A DNA stretch of 22,258 nt from CAYVOX01 sp964453035 (lineage in GTDB: Bacteria; Chloroflexota; Anaerolineae; Anaerolineales; Anaerolineaceae): contig CAYVOX010000039.1 of the NCBI GenBank assembly GCA_964453035.1, forward strand, positions 1 to 22,258. Reading direction: 5' to 3'. The translations under genes and the position numbers were made by a program. Below the pieces are notes generated by a model, which made no database searches, had not been told where the DNA came from, and worked only from the letters and a program-made list of their open reading frames with translations. Shown one piece after another: positions 15,357 through 22,258 of the stretch; the stretch's first letter is position 1, and each line of letters starts with the position of its first letter.

Positions 15357-17048
15357 TCAACGACCACCGCCAGCGCAGGCACAGGCGCAGCCCGCGCAGG
15401 CACAGGCGCAGGCGCATGCGCAGGAGCGCCCACCGCTTGAGCCGCCGCCTTTGCTGGCGGTGTAGGTGGAGGTTGGCACAGGATTGGTTTTATCGGTGAC
15501 GCCGCCAGTGAAGGAGGTAAGGTCGCCCATCACGCCACCGGCAAAGGATTGGACGCTGTTAACAATGGATGCCGCGAAATCGGAGCCGGGCAGGCTGGGC
15601 AGCGGAATTGAGATTTGTCCACCGCCGGAGGGCGCGGGAACATTGGCGTTTTGAATTGTGGGACGAATGGTTGGATCGACGCGACCCCACCAGGTGGGAA
15701 TGAACACCGGACCGGTGCGGAATACCTCGCGGGTGCGGTCGTCAAAGTTCTTGTCCAGCATGGTCCAATCCACGGCTTCGTCGAATTTTTGCATTTTCAC
15801 TTCAGGTGTGGCGGCTGCTTCGACCTGTTCCCAGGCTTTGCGCATAATGGTCGTATAGTAATCAATCGTCTCTTTGCGGCTGAAGCCTTTCATCTTTTCG
15901 GTCAGGGATTTGACCAGGTCAACCATCATGTTTTGCAGCAGGCGGCGGCGAACGGCCTGGTTGCTCTCGGTGAAGGCTTCGATGAAGCTCTTTTCGTAAG
16001 GGTAGAGTCCTTCCGGTTGAGGTTGAACTGCATCAACTTTGAGCGGATCTTTGCTGCTAACCACGGCGGCATTCTTTTTGACGGTGCTGAACAAAATCAT
16101 GGTGAGAATCTTATCCATGGGTTGTTCCATAAGAATGGCTGCCTCAACGGCGGTGAGGCCGCGCTTGATGCCCATGCCTTCAATGGCTAACTTTGGGGGA
16201 AGGTATTTCAATTTGCGGGCTTTGGAACCCCAGATTGCTCCGTAGATGGAAAGCCCGACAAAAATGAAGCCAAAAATCGCCATACCAGCGCAGCAAAGAT
16301 CTTCTTCGTTGATGTTGAGGCTGATGTTGACGGCGGGTTTTTTCTGGATGGTATTGGCAGGTACTACGCGAGCCGGGAAACTTGCGCCAAACTGGTATTG
16401 GGCGCATGCGCTGGCTGAGGAAGATTGCCAGGTGTAGTATTTCACGCCAGAATCGAGGGCGCCGGTGGTGGGATCCTTGGCGCCGGGCCAGTTGACCGGT
16501 TGATGATAACGCGGTTCTTCAGCGTTCACATCCGCGGGAAAGAAGATGGATACGCTCAAGTCGGTTGAACCGACCACATACTCGCATCCAAAATAGTTGG
16601 GCTGGAAGTTGATGCTGGCGTAGTTCTCAGGAAGGTCCTTGAGGTCTGATTCGTAGATTTCACGGCGGACAAGCGGGATGAGGACGTGTACTTCACCGGT
16701 CTGACCAGCGCGAATGGCATTGGCGCCTAAACCCAGAGCAATGCCTGGTTTGACGTATTCGGACTTCTGGATATCGGTGATTTTCTTGCCAGCGACTTCA
16801 GCGGAGACGCTTTTGAGGTCGTAATCCCCATTTTTGGGTACGCCGACGTCAACATAGTCAATAGCAGGCGCGCCGGTTTGGTTCTGGAAGGTGATGTAAT
16901 ACTCGATGGTTTGAGTGCCATCCTTATTGATATAAACATTTGCGACCGTTTTGAGCACCCGGAAGCGGTAGGACTGGGCAACTGCCGGTTGAACGGCCAG
17001 GATGAGAAGAACAGCTAGAAGAACCAGGGCAATTAATTTCTTCTTCAT
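15357..17048 (-). CDS. DUF2207-like membrane protein with C-terminal Cys-Ala repeat tail, putative maturase substrate
   Basis: A 563-residue protein. A Sec signal peptide is at 1-24 (cleavage after AVA). An extracytoplasmic beta-rich domain at about 25-250 contains Cys155 and Cys215. One TM helix is at about 254-275, with Cys252-Cys253 at its edge and basic residues after it, so the remainder should be cytoplasmic. A helical domain at about 285-460 includes GLTAVEAAILMEQPMDKILTM, as in DUF2207/YciQ-type proteins. A Gly/Ser/Pro-rich linker (about 470-540) leads to the last 22 residues: Ser, five Cys-Ala pairs (Cys543-Ala552), Gly, three Cys-Ala pairs (Cys554-Ala559), then GGGR. The tail is predicted to face the cytoplasm, where the radical SAM enzymes are. 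It begins 25 bases after the zinc-ribbon gene. The tail may be modified or may bind metal. Confidence 0.88.
   Translation of the reverse strand: MKKKLIALVLLAVLLILAVQPAVAQSYRFRVLKTVANVYINKDGTQTIEYYITFQNQTGAPAIDYVDVGVPKNGDYDLKSVSAEVAGKKITDIQKSEYVKPGIALGLGANAIRAGQTGEVHVLIPLVRREIYESDLKDLPENYASINFQPNYFGCEYVVGSTDLSVSIFFPADVNAEEPRYHQPVNWPGAKDPTTGALDSGVKYYTWQSSSASACAQYQFGASFPARVVPANTIQKKPAVNISLNINEEDLCCAGMAIFGFIFVGLSIYGAIWGSKARKLKYLPPKLAIEGMGIKRGLTAVEAAILMEQPMDKILTMILFSTVKKNAAVVSSKDPLKVDAVQPQPEGLYPYEKSFIEAFTESNQAVRRRLLQNMMVDLVKSLTEKMKGFSRKETIDYYTTIMRKAWEQVEAAATPEVKMQKFDEAVDWTMLDKNFDDRTREVFRTGPVFIPTWWGRVDPTIRPTIQNANVPAPSGGGQISIPLPSLPGSDFAASIVNSVQSFAGGVMGDLTSFTGGVTDKTNPVPTSTYTASKGGGSSGGRSCACACACACAGCACACAGGGR
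15372..15422 (-). other. Cys-Ala repeat coding segment, (CA)5-G-(CA)3
   Basis: Seventeen codons, from Cys543 to Ala559. Cysteine is written as both TGC and TGT, and alanine as GCA, GCC, GCG and GCT. This mixed codon use indicates that the protein pattern is under selection and that the segment is not a fresh DNA slippage repeat. Confidence 0.9.
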
Positions 17049-17073
17049 TGGCGTGCGCTCTTTCCCTTTTAGA

Positions 17074-17427
17074 TTACCACTTGGGTTCTTCGGTCAGCTG
17101 ATAAGATGTTTTGCAGTATGGACAGGTGACGACAGGCGCGCCAGCGACAATTTTTACATCAGCTTCGCTGATGACGCCGCCGCAAGACTTGCACTTGAGG
17201 GTATCCATGCTGACGTTGCCGGGCATATCAATCTGCAGGGTGACGTTGGTGGTCGAGGTGGCTGGTTTTTTGGAGGCAAACCAGATGATGCCGAAACCAA
17301 CCGCGATGGAAATGGCGCCTACGACAATCCAGATCCCACCGCCTCCCTGGCTGCTGCCTGACCCCCAGATGAACAATACCCCAAAGAAAATGAGAATCGC
17401 AGAGAAAATATAGGCAATGATTTTCAT
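17074..17427 (-). CDS. Two-TM protein with C-terminal zinc ribbon
   Basis: A 117-residue protein of unknown function. Two hydrophobic helices (about 3-22 and 31-51) are separated by a glycine/serine-rich turn. A short linker and a CxxC...CxxC zinc ribbon follow (Cys79, Cys82, Cys102, Cys105), with the ribbon predicted to be cytoplasmic. The start chosen is ATG 17427, because GGAGGG lies 9 bases upstream and the protein then begins directly with a membrane helix. The longer frame to 17493 would add 22 residues without support. It is the first gene of the operon and would be made in the same membrane as the Cys-Ala-tailed protein, so it may be its partner. No dependable promoter was found in the gap shared with ligA. 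Confidence 0.8.
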   Translation of the reverse strand: MKIIAYIFSAILIFFGVLFIWGSGSSQGGGGIWIVVGAISIAVGFGIIWFASKKPATSTTNVTLQIDMPGNVSMDTLKCKSCGGVISEADVKIVAGAPVVTCPYCKTSYQLTEEPKW

Positions 17428-17500
17428 AAAGAGGCCCTCCGTAAGGTATAGTTTAGCATATTTTTGTCCATCGGTTATGCGCTGGCCTATCAAAATTCTT

Positions 17501-17509
17501 TGCTATAAT
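17501..17509 (+). promoter_or_regulatory. Extended -10 promoter of ligA, leaderless arrangement
   Basis: TGCTATAAT is a perfect extended -10 (TGn plus TATAAT at 17504-17509). No -35 match is seen 16-18 bases upstream. The ligA ATG at 17517 starts 7 bases after the -10, about where transcription should begin. Confidence 0.65.
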
Positions 17510-17516
17510 GCAAAGC

Positions 17517-19541
17517 ATGAGCGAACCTTCTTTATATAACGAATTACTCAATCTGAAGTCTCAAATCAATTTCCACAATTATCGTTACCATGTGCTGGAT
17601 GCCCCAGTGATTAGCGACCTGGAATATGACCGGCTGGTAGCGCGTTTGAGGGAGGTTGAGAGGCTGCATCCAGAGTGGATTACACCTGATTCGCCAACGC
17701 AGCGCACCGGTGGGGCAATTTCGGAAAAGTTCCAGAAGGTTGTGCATGCCGCGCCGATTTTGAGCCTGGCAGCTGCTTACGATTTGGCAGGCGTCAGAGC
17801 CTGGTTTGAGCGCATTCGTAAGCTGGATGAACGGGTGGAGCAGGTTAGTTTTGTGATTGAGCCGAAGATTGACGGCTTGACGGTGGTGTTGCGTTATGAG
17901 AACGGCGTTTTTGTTCAGGGAGCCACGCGCGGCGATGGCGAGGTGGGAGAGGATATCACCTCCAACCTGCGCACTATCAAAGCCATTCCGCTGCGTATCC
18001 CGGTTGACCCGGATGGAATGAAGGCGCCGGCTGAGCTGGTGGTGCGTGGCGAGGCTTTTATTGAGATCAAAGCATTTGAGCGGCTTAATAAACGGCTTGA
18101 GGAACAGGGTGAACGCACCTACCTGAACCCGCGCAACACAGCAGCTGGGTCGCTGCGGCAACTTGACCCGTCTTTAACGGCTTCTCGACCTCTAACGCTG
18201 CTTTCTTATGCGATTGTTGCAATCAGCGACGAGCCCCCAGAAACGCAGTGGGATGTGCTGGAGTATCTGAGGAAACTGGGTTTCCCGGTGGCGAGCGAGG
18301 TGGCGTTCTGTGTTAATTTTGCGGCAGTGTTGAAGACCTGCGAAGAATGGCAGCAAAAGCGGGATGCCTTGCCCTTTGAAGCCGATGGGATTGTCATCAA
18401 GATCAACGATACACAGGTGGCGAATGACCTGGGATTTGTCGGGAAAGATCCACGCGGGGCGCTGGCGTTGAAGTTCCCGGCTCGGGAGGTGAGCACCACC
18501 CTGATGGAGATTGGCGTGGCAGTGGGTCGGACGGGGGTCATTACACCCTACGCGGTCTTACAGCCGGTTGAAATTGGCGGTGTGGTGGTTAAACAGGCGA
18601 CACTGCATAATTTTGATTACATCCAGGAGAAGGATATCCGGGTGGGGGATAGGGTGATGGTGAAGCGGGCGGGAGATGTGATTCCGTACGTTATTGGTCC
18701 GGTGGTGGAAGCCAGAACCGGTCAGGAGGTAGTTTATACGCCTCCGCAGGTATGCCCGGCCTGCGGACAGGCAGTGGAGCATATTGAGGGTGAAGTGGCC
18801 TGGTATTGCGTCAATGCCAGCTGCCCGGCGCAACTGGTGCGCCACCTGGAGCATTTTGTCTCGCGTGGAGCGATGGATATTGTTGGGCTGGGGATAAAAA
18901 TTGTTGAACAGCTCGCAGATATCGGCCTGGCAAAGGATGTGGCGGATATTTTTTACCTGACGCGCGAGGATTTGCTCTCTCTGGATGGGTTTGCAGAGAA
19001 GAAGGCGGATAATCTTTTAAGGGCTATTGACGCTGCAAAAAAACAACCGCTTTCCAGGCTGGTGAATGCGCTGGGTATCCGAGGGGTGGGAGAGGTGATG
19101 GCGGTTGACCTGGCCGATCATTTTAGAAACCTAGGGCGACTGGCGGCAGCAAATATGGATGACCTGCAAAGGATTGGGGGGGTGGGACCAAATATCGCGA
19201 AGGCAGTGGTGGATTGGTTTGAGCGCCCAAATAACCAATTGGTGCTGAAAAAGCTCAAGGTGGCGGGCGTTTGGCCGGTTGCTGTCCCCAAGAAGGGGAA
19301 AGGTGACGGTTTGAGCGGGCTGGTGTTTGTCATCACGGGGACGCTGCCAAACCTTTCTCGCGAACAGGCGAAGTCCCTGATTGAGGAAAATGGTGGGAAG
19401 GTGACCGATTCGGTGAGCAAGAAAACGGATTACCTGGTTGTTGGGGAGGCTGCCGGTTCCAAGCTGGAAAAAGCCAGACAGCTGGGCGTAGCATTACTTG
19501 ATGAAGCCGGGCTGGTTGCCATGATTGGAAAACAGGTTTGA
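17517..19541 (+). CDS. ligA: NAD-dependent DNA ligase LigA
   Basis: A 674-residue enzyme that seals nicks in DNA using NAD+. Domain order is complete: an Ia NAD-binding domain (FHNYRYHVLDAPVISDLEYDRL), an adenylation domain with nucleophile Lys117 in EPKIDG and RGDGEVGEDIT, an OB fold, a zinc finger with Cys413, Cys416, Cys431 and Cys436, helix-hairpin-helix repeats (GIRGVGEVMAVDLA, RIGGVGPNIAKAV) and a C-terminal BRCT domain (about 600-674, VFVITGTLPNLSREQAKSLIE). The ATG at 17517 is chosen over the in-frame ATG at 17508, because 17508 lies inside the -10 hexamer. There is no ribosome binding site, which fits a leaderless mRNA. The stop overlaps the start of the next gene by one base. Confidence 0.95.
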   Translation: MSEPSLYNELLNLKSQINFHNYRYHVLDAPVISDLEYDRLVARLREVERLHPEWITPDSPTQRTGGAISEKFQKVVHAAPILSLAAAYDLAGVRAWFERIRKLDERVEQVSFVIEPKIDGLTVVLRYENGVFVQGATRGDGEVGEDITSNLRTIKAIPLRIPVDPDGMKAPAELVVRGEAFIEIKAFERLNKRLEEQGERTYLNPRNTAAGSLRQLDPSLTASRPLTLLSYAIVAISDEPPETQWDVLEYLRKLGFPVASEVAFCVNFAAVLKTCEEWQQKRDALPFEADGIVIKINDTQVANDLGFVGKDPRGALALKFPAREVSTTLMEIGVAVGRTGVITPYAVLQPVEIGGVVVKQATLHNFDYIQEKDIRVGDRVMVKRAGDVIPYVIGPVVEARTGQEVVYTPPQVCPACGQAVEHIEGEVAWYCVNASCPAQLVRHLEHFVSRGAMDIVGLGIKIVEQLADIGLAKDVADIFYLTREDLLSLDGFAEKKADNLLRAIDAAKKQPLSRLVNALGIRGVGEVMAVDLADHFRNLGRLAAANMDDLQRIGGVGPNIAKAVVDWFERPNNQLVLKKLKVAGVWPVAVPKKGKGDGLSGLVFVITGTLPNLSREQAKSLIEENGGKVTDSVSKKTDYLVVGEAAGSKLEKARQLGVALLDEAGLVAMIGKQV

Positions 19542-20734
19542 TGATGGAAAAGAGCCTCATTTTAAAACCCACGCGAGAGCGTTCTGTACTGCTCAGGCAT
19601 CCCTGGATATTTTCTGGAGCGGTCGAGCGTATCAACGGTAATCCGGAAAACGGAGAGAGCGTGCTGGTTAAGACATCGCGGGGTGAGGCTCTGGGGTGGG
19701 CGGCTTTCAGCGCGCAATCGAAGATTCAGGCGAGGATGTGGCATTTTGAGCCGGATGAGCCGGTGGATGCAGCGTTTTTTCGGGCACGCTTGCGACGCGC
19801 GCTCCGGGCAAGGGGAGAAATCCTGGCAAGCGGGGAGACCAATGCTTGCAGGCTGGTGCACGCCGAATCCGATGGACTGCCGGGCGTGGTGGTGGACCGC
19901 TATGCGGATTGGCTGGTGGTGCAACTGCTTTCCGCGGGGGCTGAATACTGGCGGGAAGCGATCTTAGATGCGCTGGTTGAAGAGAGCGGCATTGATCAAA
20001 TTTATGAACGCTCGGATGTGGATGTGCGGCAGTTGGAGGGGCTTGCGCCGCGCACGGGGCTGGCACGAGGAGTAGATGAACCCGGATTGTTGACCATTGA
20101 GGAAGGGGGGCACCGTTTTTTTGTTGATATCCAGAACGGGCACAAGACGGGTTTTTACCTTGACCAACGCGTTAATCGCAGGAGGTTTGCTGCCAGGGTT
20201 GAGGGTAAGAGCGTTTTGAATTGTTTTGCTTACACCGGAGCGTTTGCGGTTTATGGGCTAGCAGCCGGCGCTGAACGGGTGCTCTCAGTGGATAGCTCAG
20301 GGGAAGTGCTGTCCCTGGCGAGGAAGAATATTGACCTCAATGGATTACCCTCAGAGCGGGCAGAGTGGGTGGAGGGGGATGTTTTTTCGCTGCTGAGGTT
20401 ATTTCGAGATCAGGCGAGAACGTTTGACGTCATCGTTTTAGACCCGCCCAAATTTGCACCAACGGCAGCCCAGGCGGAACGGGCGGCGCGGGGATATAAG
20501 GATATCAACCTGCTGGCGCTTAAGTTATTAAATCCCGGCGGTTTGTTGTTTACCTTTTCTTGTTCGGGGGGGATTTCACCCGATCTATTCCAAAAAATCC
20601 TGGCGGGGGCTGCCTTGGATGCCAGGGTGGATGCGGCGATTATTGAGTATCTGCATCAAGGACCGGATCATCCGGTGGCGTTGCAGTTTCCAGAGGGGGA
20701 GTATCTGAAAGGTTTATTGATTAGAAAGCAATAA
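19541..20734 (+). CDS. Class I SAM-dependent rRNA methyltransferase, RlmI-like
   Basis: A 397-residue protein of the RlmI family, which makes 5-methylcytosine in 23S rRNA. An N-terminal PUA-type RNA-binding domain (residues 1-75, LLRHPWIFSGAVERI) precedes the EEHVLL-like domain (IYERSDVDVRQLEG) and the Rossmann methyltransferase domain. That domain has the SAM-binding NCFAYTGAFAVYGLAAGA (227 onward), DPPKFAP (Asp301) and FSCSGG, whose Cys341 is at the position of the catalytic cysteine. The ATG at 19541 overlaps the ligA stop in TGATG, and ATG 19544 is equally possible. Translation is probably coupled to ligA. The target base is inferred from the family, and no symbol is given because several related enzymes share this layout. 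Confidence 0.9.
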   Translation: MMEKSLILKPTRERSVLLRHPWIFSGAVERINGNPENGESVLVKTSRGEALGWAAFSAQSKIQARMWHFEPDEPVDAAFFRARLRRALRARGEILASGETNACRLVHAESDGLPGVVVDRYADWLVVQLLSAGAEYWREAILDALVEESGIDQIYERSDVDVRQLEGLAPRTGLARGVDEPGLLTIEEGGHRFFVDIQNGHKTGFYLDQRVNRRRFAARVEGKSVLNCFAYTGAFAVYGLAAGAERVLSVDSSGEVLSLARKNIDLNGLPSERAEWVEGDVFSLLRLFRDQARTFDVIVLDPPKFAPTAAQAERAARGYKDINLLALKLLNPGGLLFTFSCSGGISPDLFQKILAGAALDARVDAAIIEYLHQGPDHPVALQFPEGEYLKGLLIRKQ

Positions 20735-20755
20735 TCCGCCTGATGGCGGATTATT
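20730..20755. terminator. Bidirectional hairpin terminator between the RlmI-like gene and ssrA
   Basis: A perfect 11-bp stem, AATAATCCGCC facing GGCGGATTATT, around the loop TGAT, overlapping the stop codon of the plus-strand gene. It lies 2 bases outside the 3' end of the minus-strand tmRNA. Flanking T-runs are short. Confidence 0.7.
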
Positions 20756-20757
20756 TA

Positions 20758-21154
20758 TGGTGGAGATGGCGGGAATCGAACCCGCGTCCGAAAGAATCGT
20801 CCCGCGAACGCCTACGAGCGTAGTCATTCTTTGCTCTTACGCCCAGCCGGAGGAATAACAAACCGTGTGAGCGCCAGCTGCTTGAGCCCGAGAGCCCTCT
20901 TTCGTCCGGGGCGCAGCAACCCGGACGGCACTACTGGCTTTTTGGCGCCTGTTCTACCACCGGCCAGAGAGCGGGGTAGGCAGACGTAGCCTCACGGGGA
21001 GGCTAGGATGCGCATGCCTCAAGCTTACGCAGCGAGGGGCATAGCAGCATATGAAGTGCGGTTGGCACTTGATTTTTTGTGCTGAGTTTACGAGGTCGGC
21101 ACCTCTCGGCTCGCAGTTCGGGGCCAGCCTCTCCCGTCGAAGCCTGTCATCCCC
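20758..21154 (-). ncRNA. ssrA: Transfer-messenger RNA (tmRNA)
   Basis: A one-piece tmRNA of about 397 bases. The 5' end is GGGGATGACAGGCTTCGACGG, and its first seven bases pair with CATCTCC at the 3' end, giving the tRNA-like acceptor with an encoded ACCA. The 3' T arm is GCGGG-TTCGATT-CCCGC. The centre contains a tag reading frame and several GC-rich stems consistent with the pseudoknots. tmRNA rescues ribosomes stalled on mRNAs without stop codons and adds a degradation tag. This RNA fills most of the 520-base stretch between the RlmI-like gene and the CorA gene. It is convergent with the RlmI-like gene and divergent from the CorA gene. Confidence 0.96.
21025..21066 (-). other. tmRNA tag reading frame, ANRTSYAAMPLAA
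   Basis: The frame opens with GCC at base 89 of the RNA, as expected for a resume codon, and reads ANRTSYAAMPLAA before TAA. It starts with AN and ends with LAA, as protease tags do in most bacteria. The other two frames give no tag-like peptide. Confidence 0.85.
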
Positions 21155-21165
21155 GATGCAACCTT

Positions 21166-21195
21166 ATTATATACTTTTTTAGGATAAAAGGGTAA
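21166..21195 (-). promoter_or_regulatory. Promoter of ssrA
   Basis: On the minus strand, a perfect TATAAT (21171-21166) lies 11 bases before the mature 5' end. A weak TTACCC (21195-21190) at an 18-base spacing could be the -35. Confidence 0.55.
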
Positions 21196-21254
21196 AATTG
21201 CCATGCCTCAAGCACCTCCATCCAGGTGCGGCGATCCCCATTCTGGAGGCTCAG

Positions 21255-22187
21255 ATGATCACGTACTTGAAGAACACCGAAGCTGGCCTGGAAAAAATGG
21301 ATGGTTTGGTCAATAACTGCTGGTTAAATGTAATTGATCCGACTCCAGAAGATATCCAAACGCTTGTTGAACTTGGTATTCCACAGGATTTTTCCACCTA
21401 TCCCCTGGATATGGATGAGCGTGCGCGCACCGAGAAGGAAGATAACGGCATCATCCTGATTATTTTGCGCATCCCGTACTTCCAGGGCGTAAAAGTGGAT
21501 ATTCCATACACGACCATCCCTATGGGCATCATCATAACAGAGCGGTTTATTGTGACGATTTGCCGGTGGCCCAATGAAATCATTTCAGAGATGAGCTCCG
21601 GGAGGATGCGGGGACTTTCCACGGGGAAGCGCAACCGGTTTGTACTGCGGCTGTTATTGAGCACGGCTAATAAGTTCTTGATGTACTTGCGCGAAATCAA
21701 CAAGGTGGTTGACTCACTTGAGGACAGGCTGCAGCTATCCCTGCGGAATAAGGAATTGACTGAGCTGCTGAAGTATCAGAAGAGCCTGGTTTATTTTGCT
21801 ACGGCGCTGAAGATGAATGAATTGCTGCTCGAGCGTCTGCAACGCAGCCAACTTTTTCACATGTTCCCGGATGATGAAGACCTCCTGGATGATGTGATGA
21901 TTGAAACGCAGCAGGCGATTGAAATGGTGAACATCTCCAGCAACATTCTGGTTTCCATGATGGATGCATTTGCTTCGGTGATTTCCAACAATCAGAATGC
22001 GGTGATGAAATTCCTGGCTTCTGCGACGATTGTAATGAGCATTCCGACCATTGTTACGAGCTTCTTCGGGATGAATGTGAACCTGCCTTTTGAGGATTAT
22101 CCCCTGGCTTTTCTGGTGATCATTGGGATTTTTATTGTGTTAATGGTTGTAGTGATCTTGATTTTCTGGAAAAGAGACTGGTTTTAA
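21255..22187 (+). CDS. CorA family divalent metal ion transporter
   Basis: A 310-residue protein with the CorA layout: an N-terminal cytoplasmic alpha/beta domain, a long helical stalk (about 120-250) and two C-terminal membrane helices (about 253-271 and 284-304). The signature GMN is at 272-274 in SFFGMNVNLPFE, followed by the short charged end KRDWF. CorA pentamers carry Mg2+ (and often Co2+/Ni2+) into the cell. The ATG at 21255 is chosen because GGAGG lies 6 bases upstream. The in-frame TTG at 21198 would add 19 residues unlike the family. The gene stands alone between ssrA and a tRNA, with a hairpin after it. The ion actually carried is not decided by the sequence. Confidence 0.93.
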   Translation: MITYLKNTEAGLEKMDGLVNNCWLNVIDPTPEDIQTLVELGIPQDFSTYPLDMDERARTEKEDNGIILIILRIPYFQGVKVDIPYTTIPMGIIITERFIVTICRWPNEIISEMSSGRMRGLSTGKRNRFVLRLLLSTANKFLMYLREINKVVDSLEDRLQLSLRNKELTELLKYQKSLVYFATALKMNELLLERLQRSQLFHMFPDDEDLLDDVMIETQQAIEMVNISSNILVSMMDAFASVISNNQNAVMKFLASATIVMSIPTIVTSFFGMNVNLPFEDYPLAFLVIIGIFIVLMVVVILIFWKRDWF

Positions 22188-22189
22188 GA

Positions 22190-22211
22190 AAACCCCCAGA
22201 TATGGGGGTTT
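22190..22211. terminator. Hairpin terminator between the CorA gene and tRNA-Val
   Basis: AAACCCCC pairs with GGGGGTTT around AGATAT. On the plus strand only TTT follows. On the minus strand TTTTCTT follows, so it may serve mainly the tRNA. Confidence 0.65.
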
Positions 22212-22216
22212 AGAGG

Positions 22217-22258
22217 TGGGCGGAACAGGACTCGAACCTGCGACCACATCTGTGTAAG
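22217..22258 (-). tRNA. tRNA-Val (anticodon UAC), 3' part only
   Basis: The window ends inside this gene. Reading the minus strand: anticodon loop CTTACAC with anticodon TAC, stem AGATG, variable loop TGGTC, T arm GCAGG-TTCGAGT-CCTGT, acceptor strand TCCGCCC and discriminator A at 22217. The 5' half lies beyond the window, so the anticodon stem pairing cannot be confirmed. CCA is not encoded. Confidence 0.88.

Noticed and set aside
15360..15425. GC-rich repeat that could be read as a microsatellite or short repeat array
   Set aside because: It is the coding segment for the Cys-Ala tail; the units differ by synonymous codons and lie in frame in a long ORF.
15615..16190. 191-codon plus-strand ORF
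   Set aside because: It is antisense to the tailed membrane protein and has no start context or recognisable domain.
17428..17500. Promoter for the Cys-Ala tail operon on the minus strand
   Set aside because: TATACC, TAAACT and TATGCT were tried as -10 elements, but none has a fitting -35 or an extended -10, so no site is claimed.
17544..18161. 205-codon minus-strand ORF
   Set aside because: It is fully antisense to ligA and has a composition typical of a shadow frame.
21198..21254. TTG start extending the CorA protein by 19 residues
   Set aside because: GGAGG lies at the right place for ATG 21255, and the extension carries no CorA features.

Overview
The window reads like a chromosomal segment of a member of the Chloroflexota, most likely class Anaerolineae. 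This is an inference from gene content and protein style (MinE-RodA pair, DUF1638 protein, small conserved Anaerolineae-type proteins, moderate GC, short intergenic gaps), not from a marker gene. Most of it is ordinary housekeeping DNA, with one unusual operon on the minus strand.

Layout. 1-1540: end of a cell-division/shape operon (minE, rodA) and a tRNA-Leu(UAA) with a clear promoter and terminator. 1586-3390: a membrane-anchored arylsulfotransferase-like protein, then a hairpin shared with a convergent alpha/beta hydrolase (3408-4238, minus). 4334-8498: a plus-strand run holding an S8 protease fused to a polytopic membrane domain, an ECF-type sigma factor, a DegV lipid-binding protein and a small one-TM protein that could be the anti-sigma partner. 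8598-9194 (minus): a CGDT monothiol glutaredoxin and a small conserved protein. 9254-11222 (plus): fmt and a ketopantoate-reductase-family gene that overlaps it. 11237-11989 (minus): a DUF1638 protein with its own promoter.

12069-17427 (minus) is the most interesting part: five closely packed genes, in transcription order a two-TM zinc-ribbon protein, a secreted/membrane DUF2207-like protein ending in a (Cys-Ala)5-Gly-(Cys-Ala)3-GGGR tail, a radical SAM/SPASM enzyme with an N-terminal PqqD-like region, a paralogue of that enzyme in which every Fe-S ligand cysteine has been replaced, and a class I methyltransferase. This looks like a substrate plus maturase system in which the predicted cytoplasmic Cys-Ala tail is modified after translation. 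The chemistry is unknown and the link is inferred from gene order and domain content.

17517-20734 (plus): ligA, probably translated from a leaderless mRNA, and an RlmI-type rRNA methyltransferase. 20758-21154 (minus): tmRNA (ssrA), whose tag reads ANRTSYAAMPLAA. 21255-22187 (plus): a CorA-family transporter. The window ends inside a minus-strand tRNA-Val(UAC). No CRISPR arrays, insertion sequences or prophage genes were seen.
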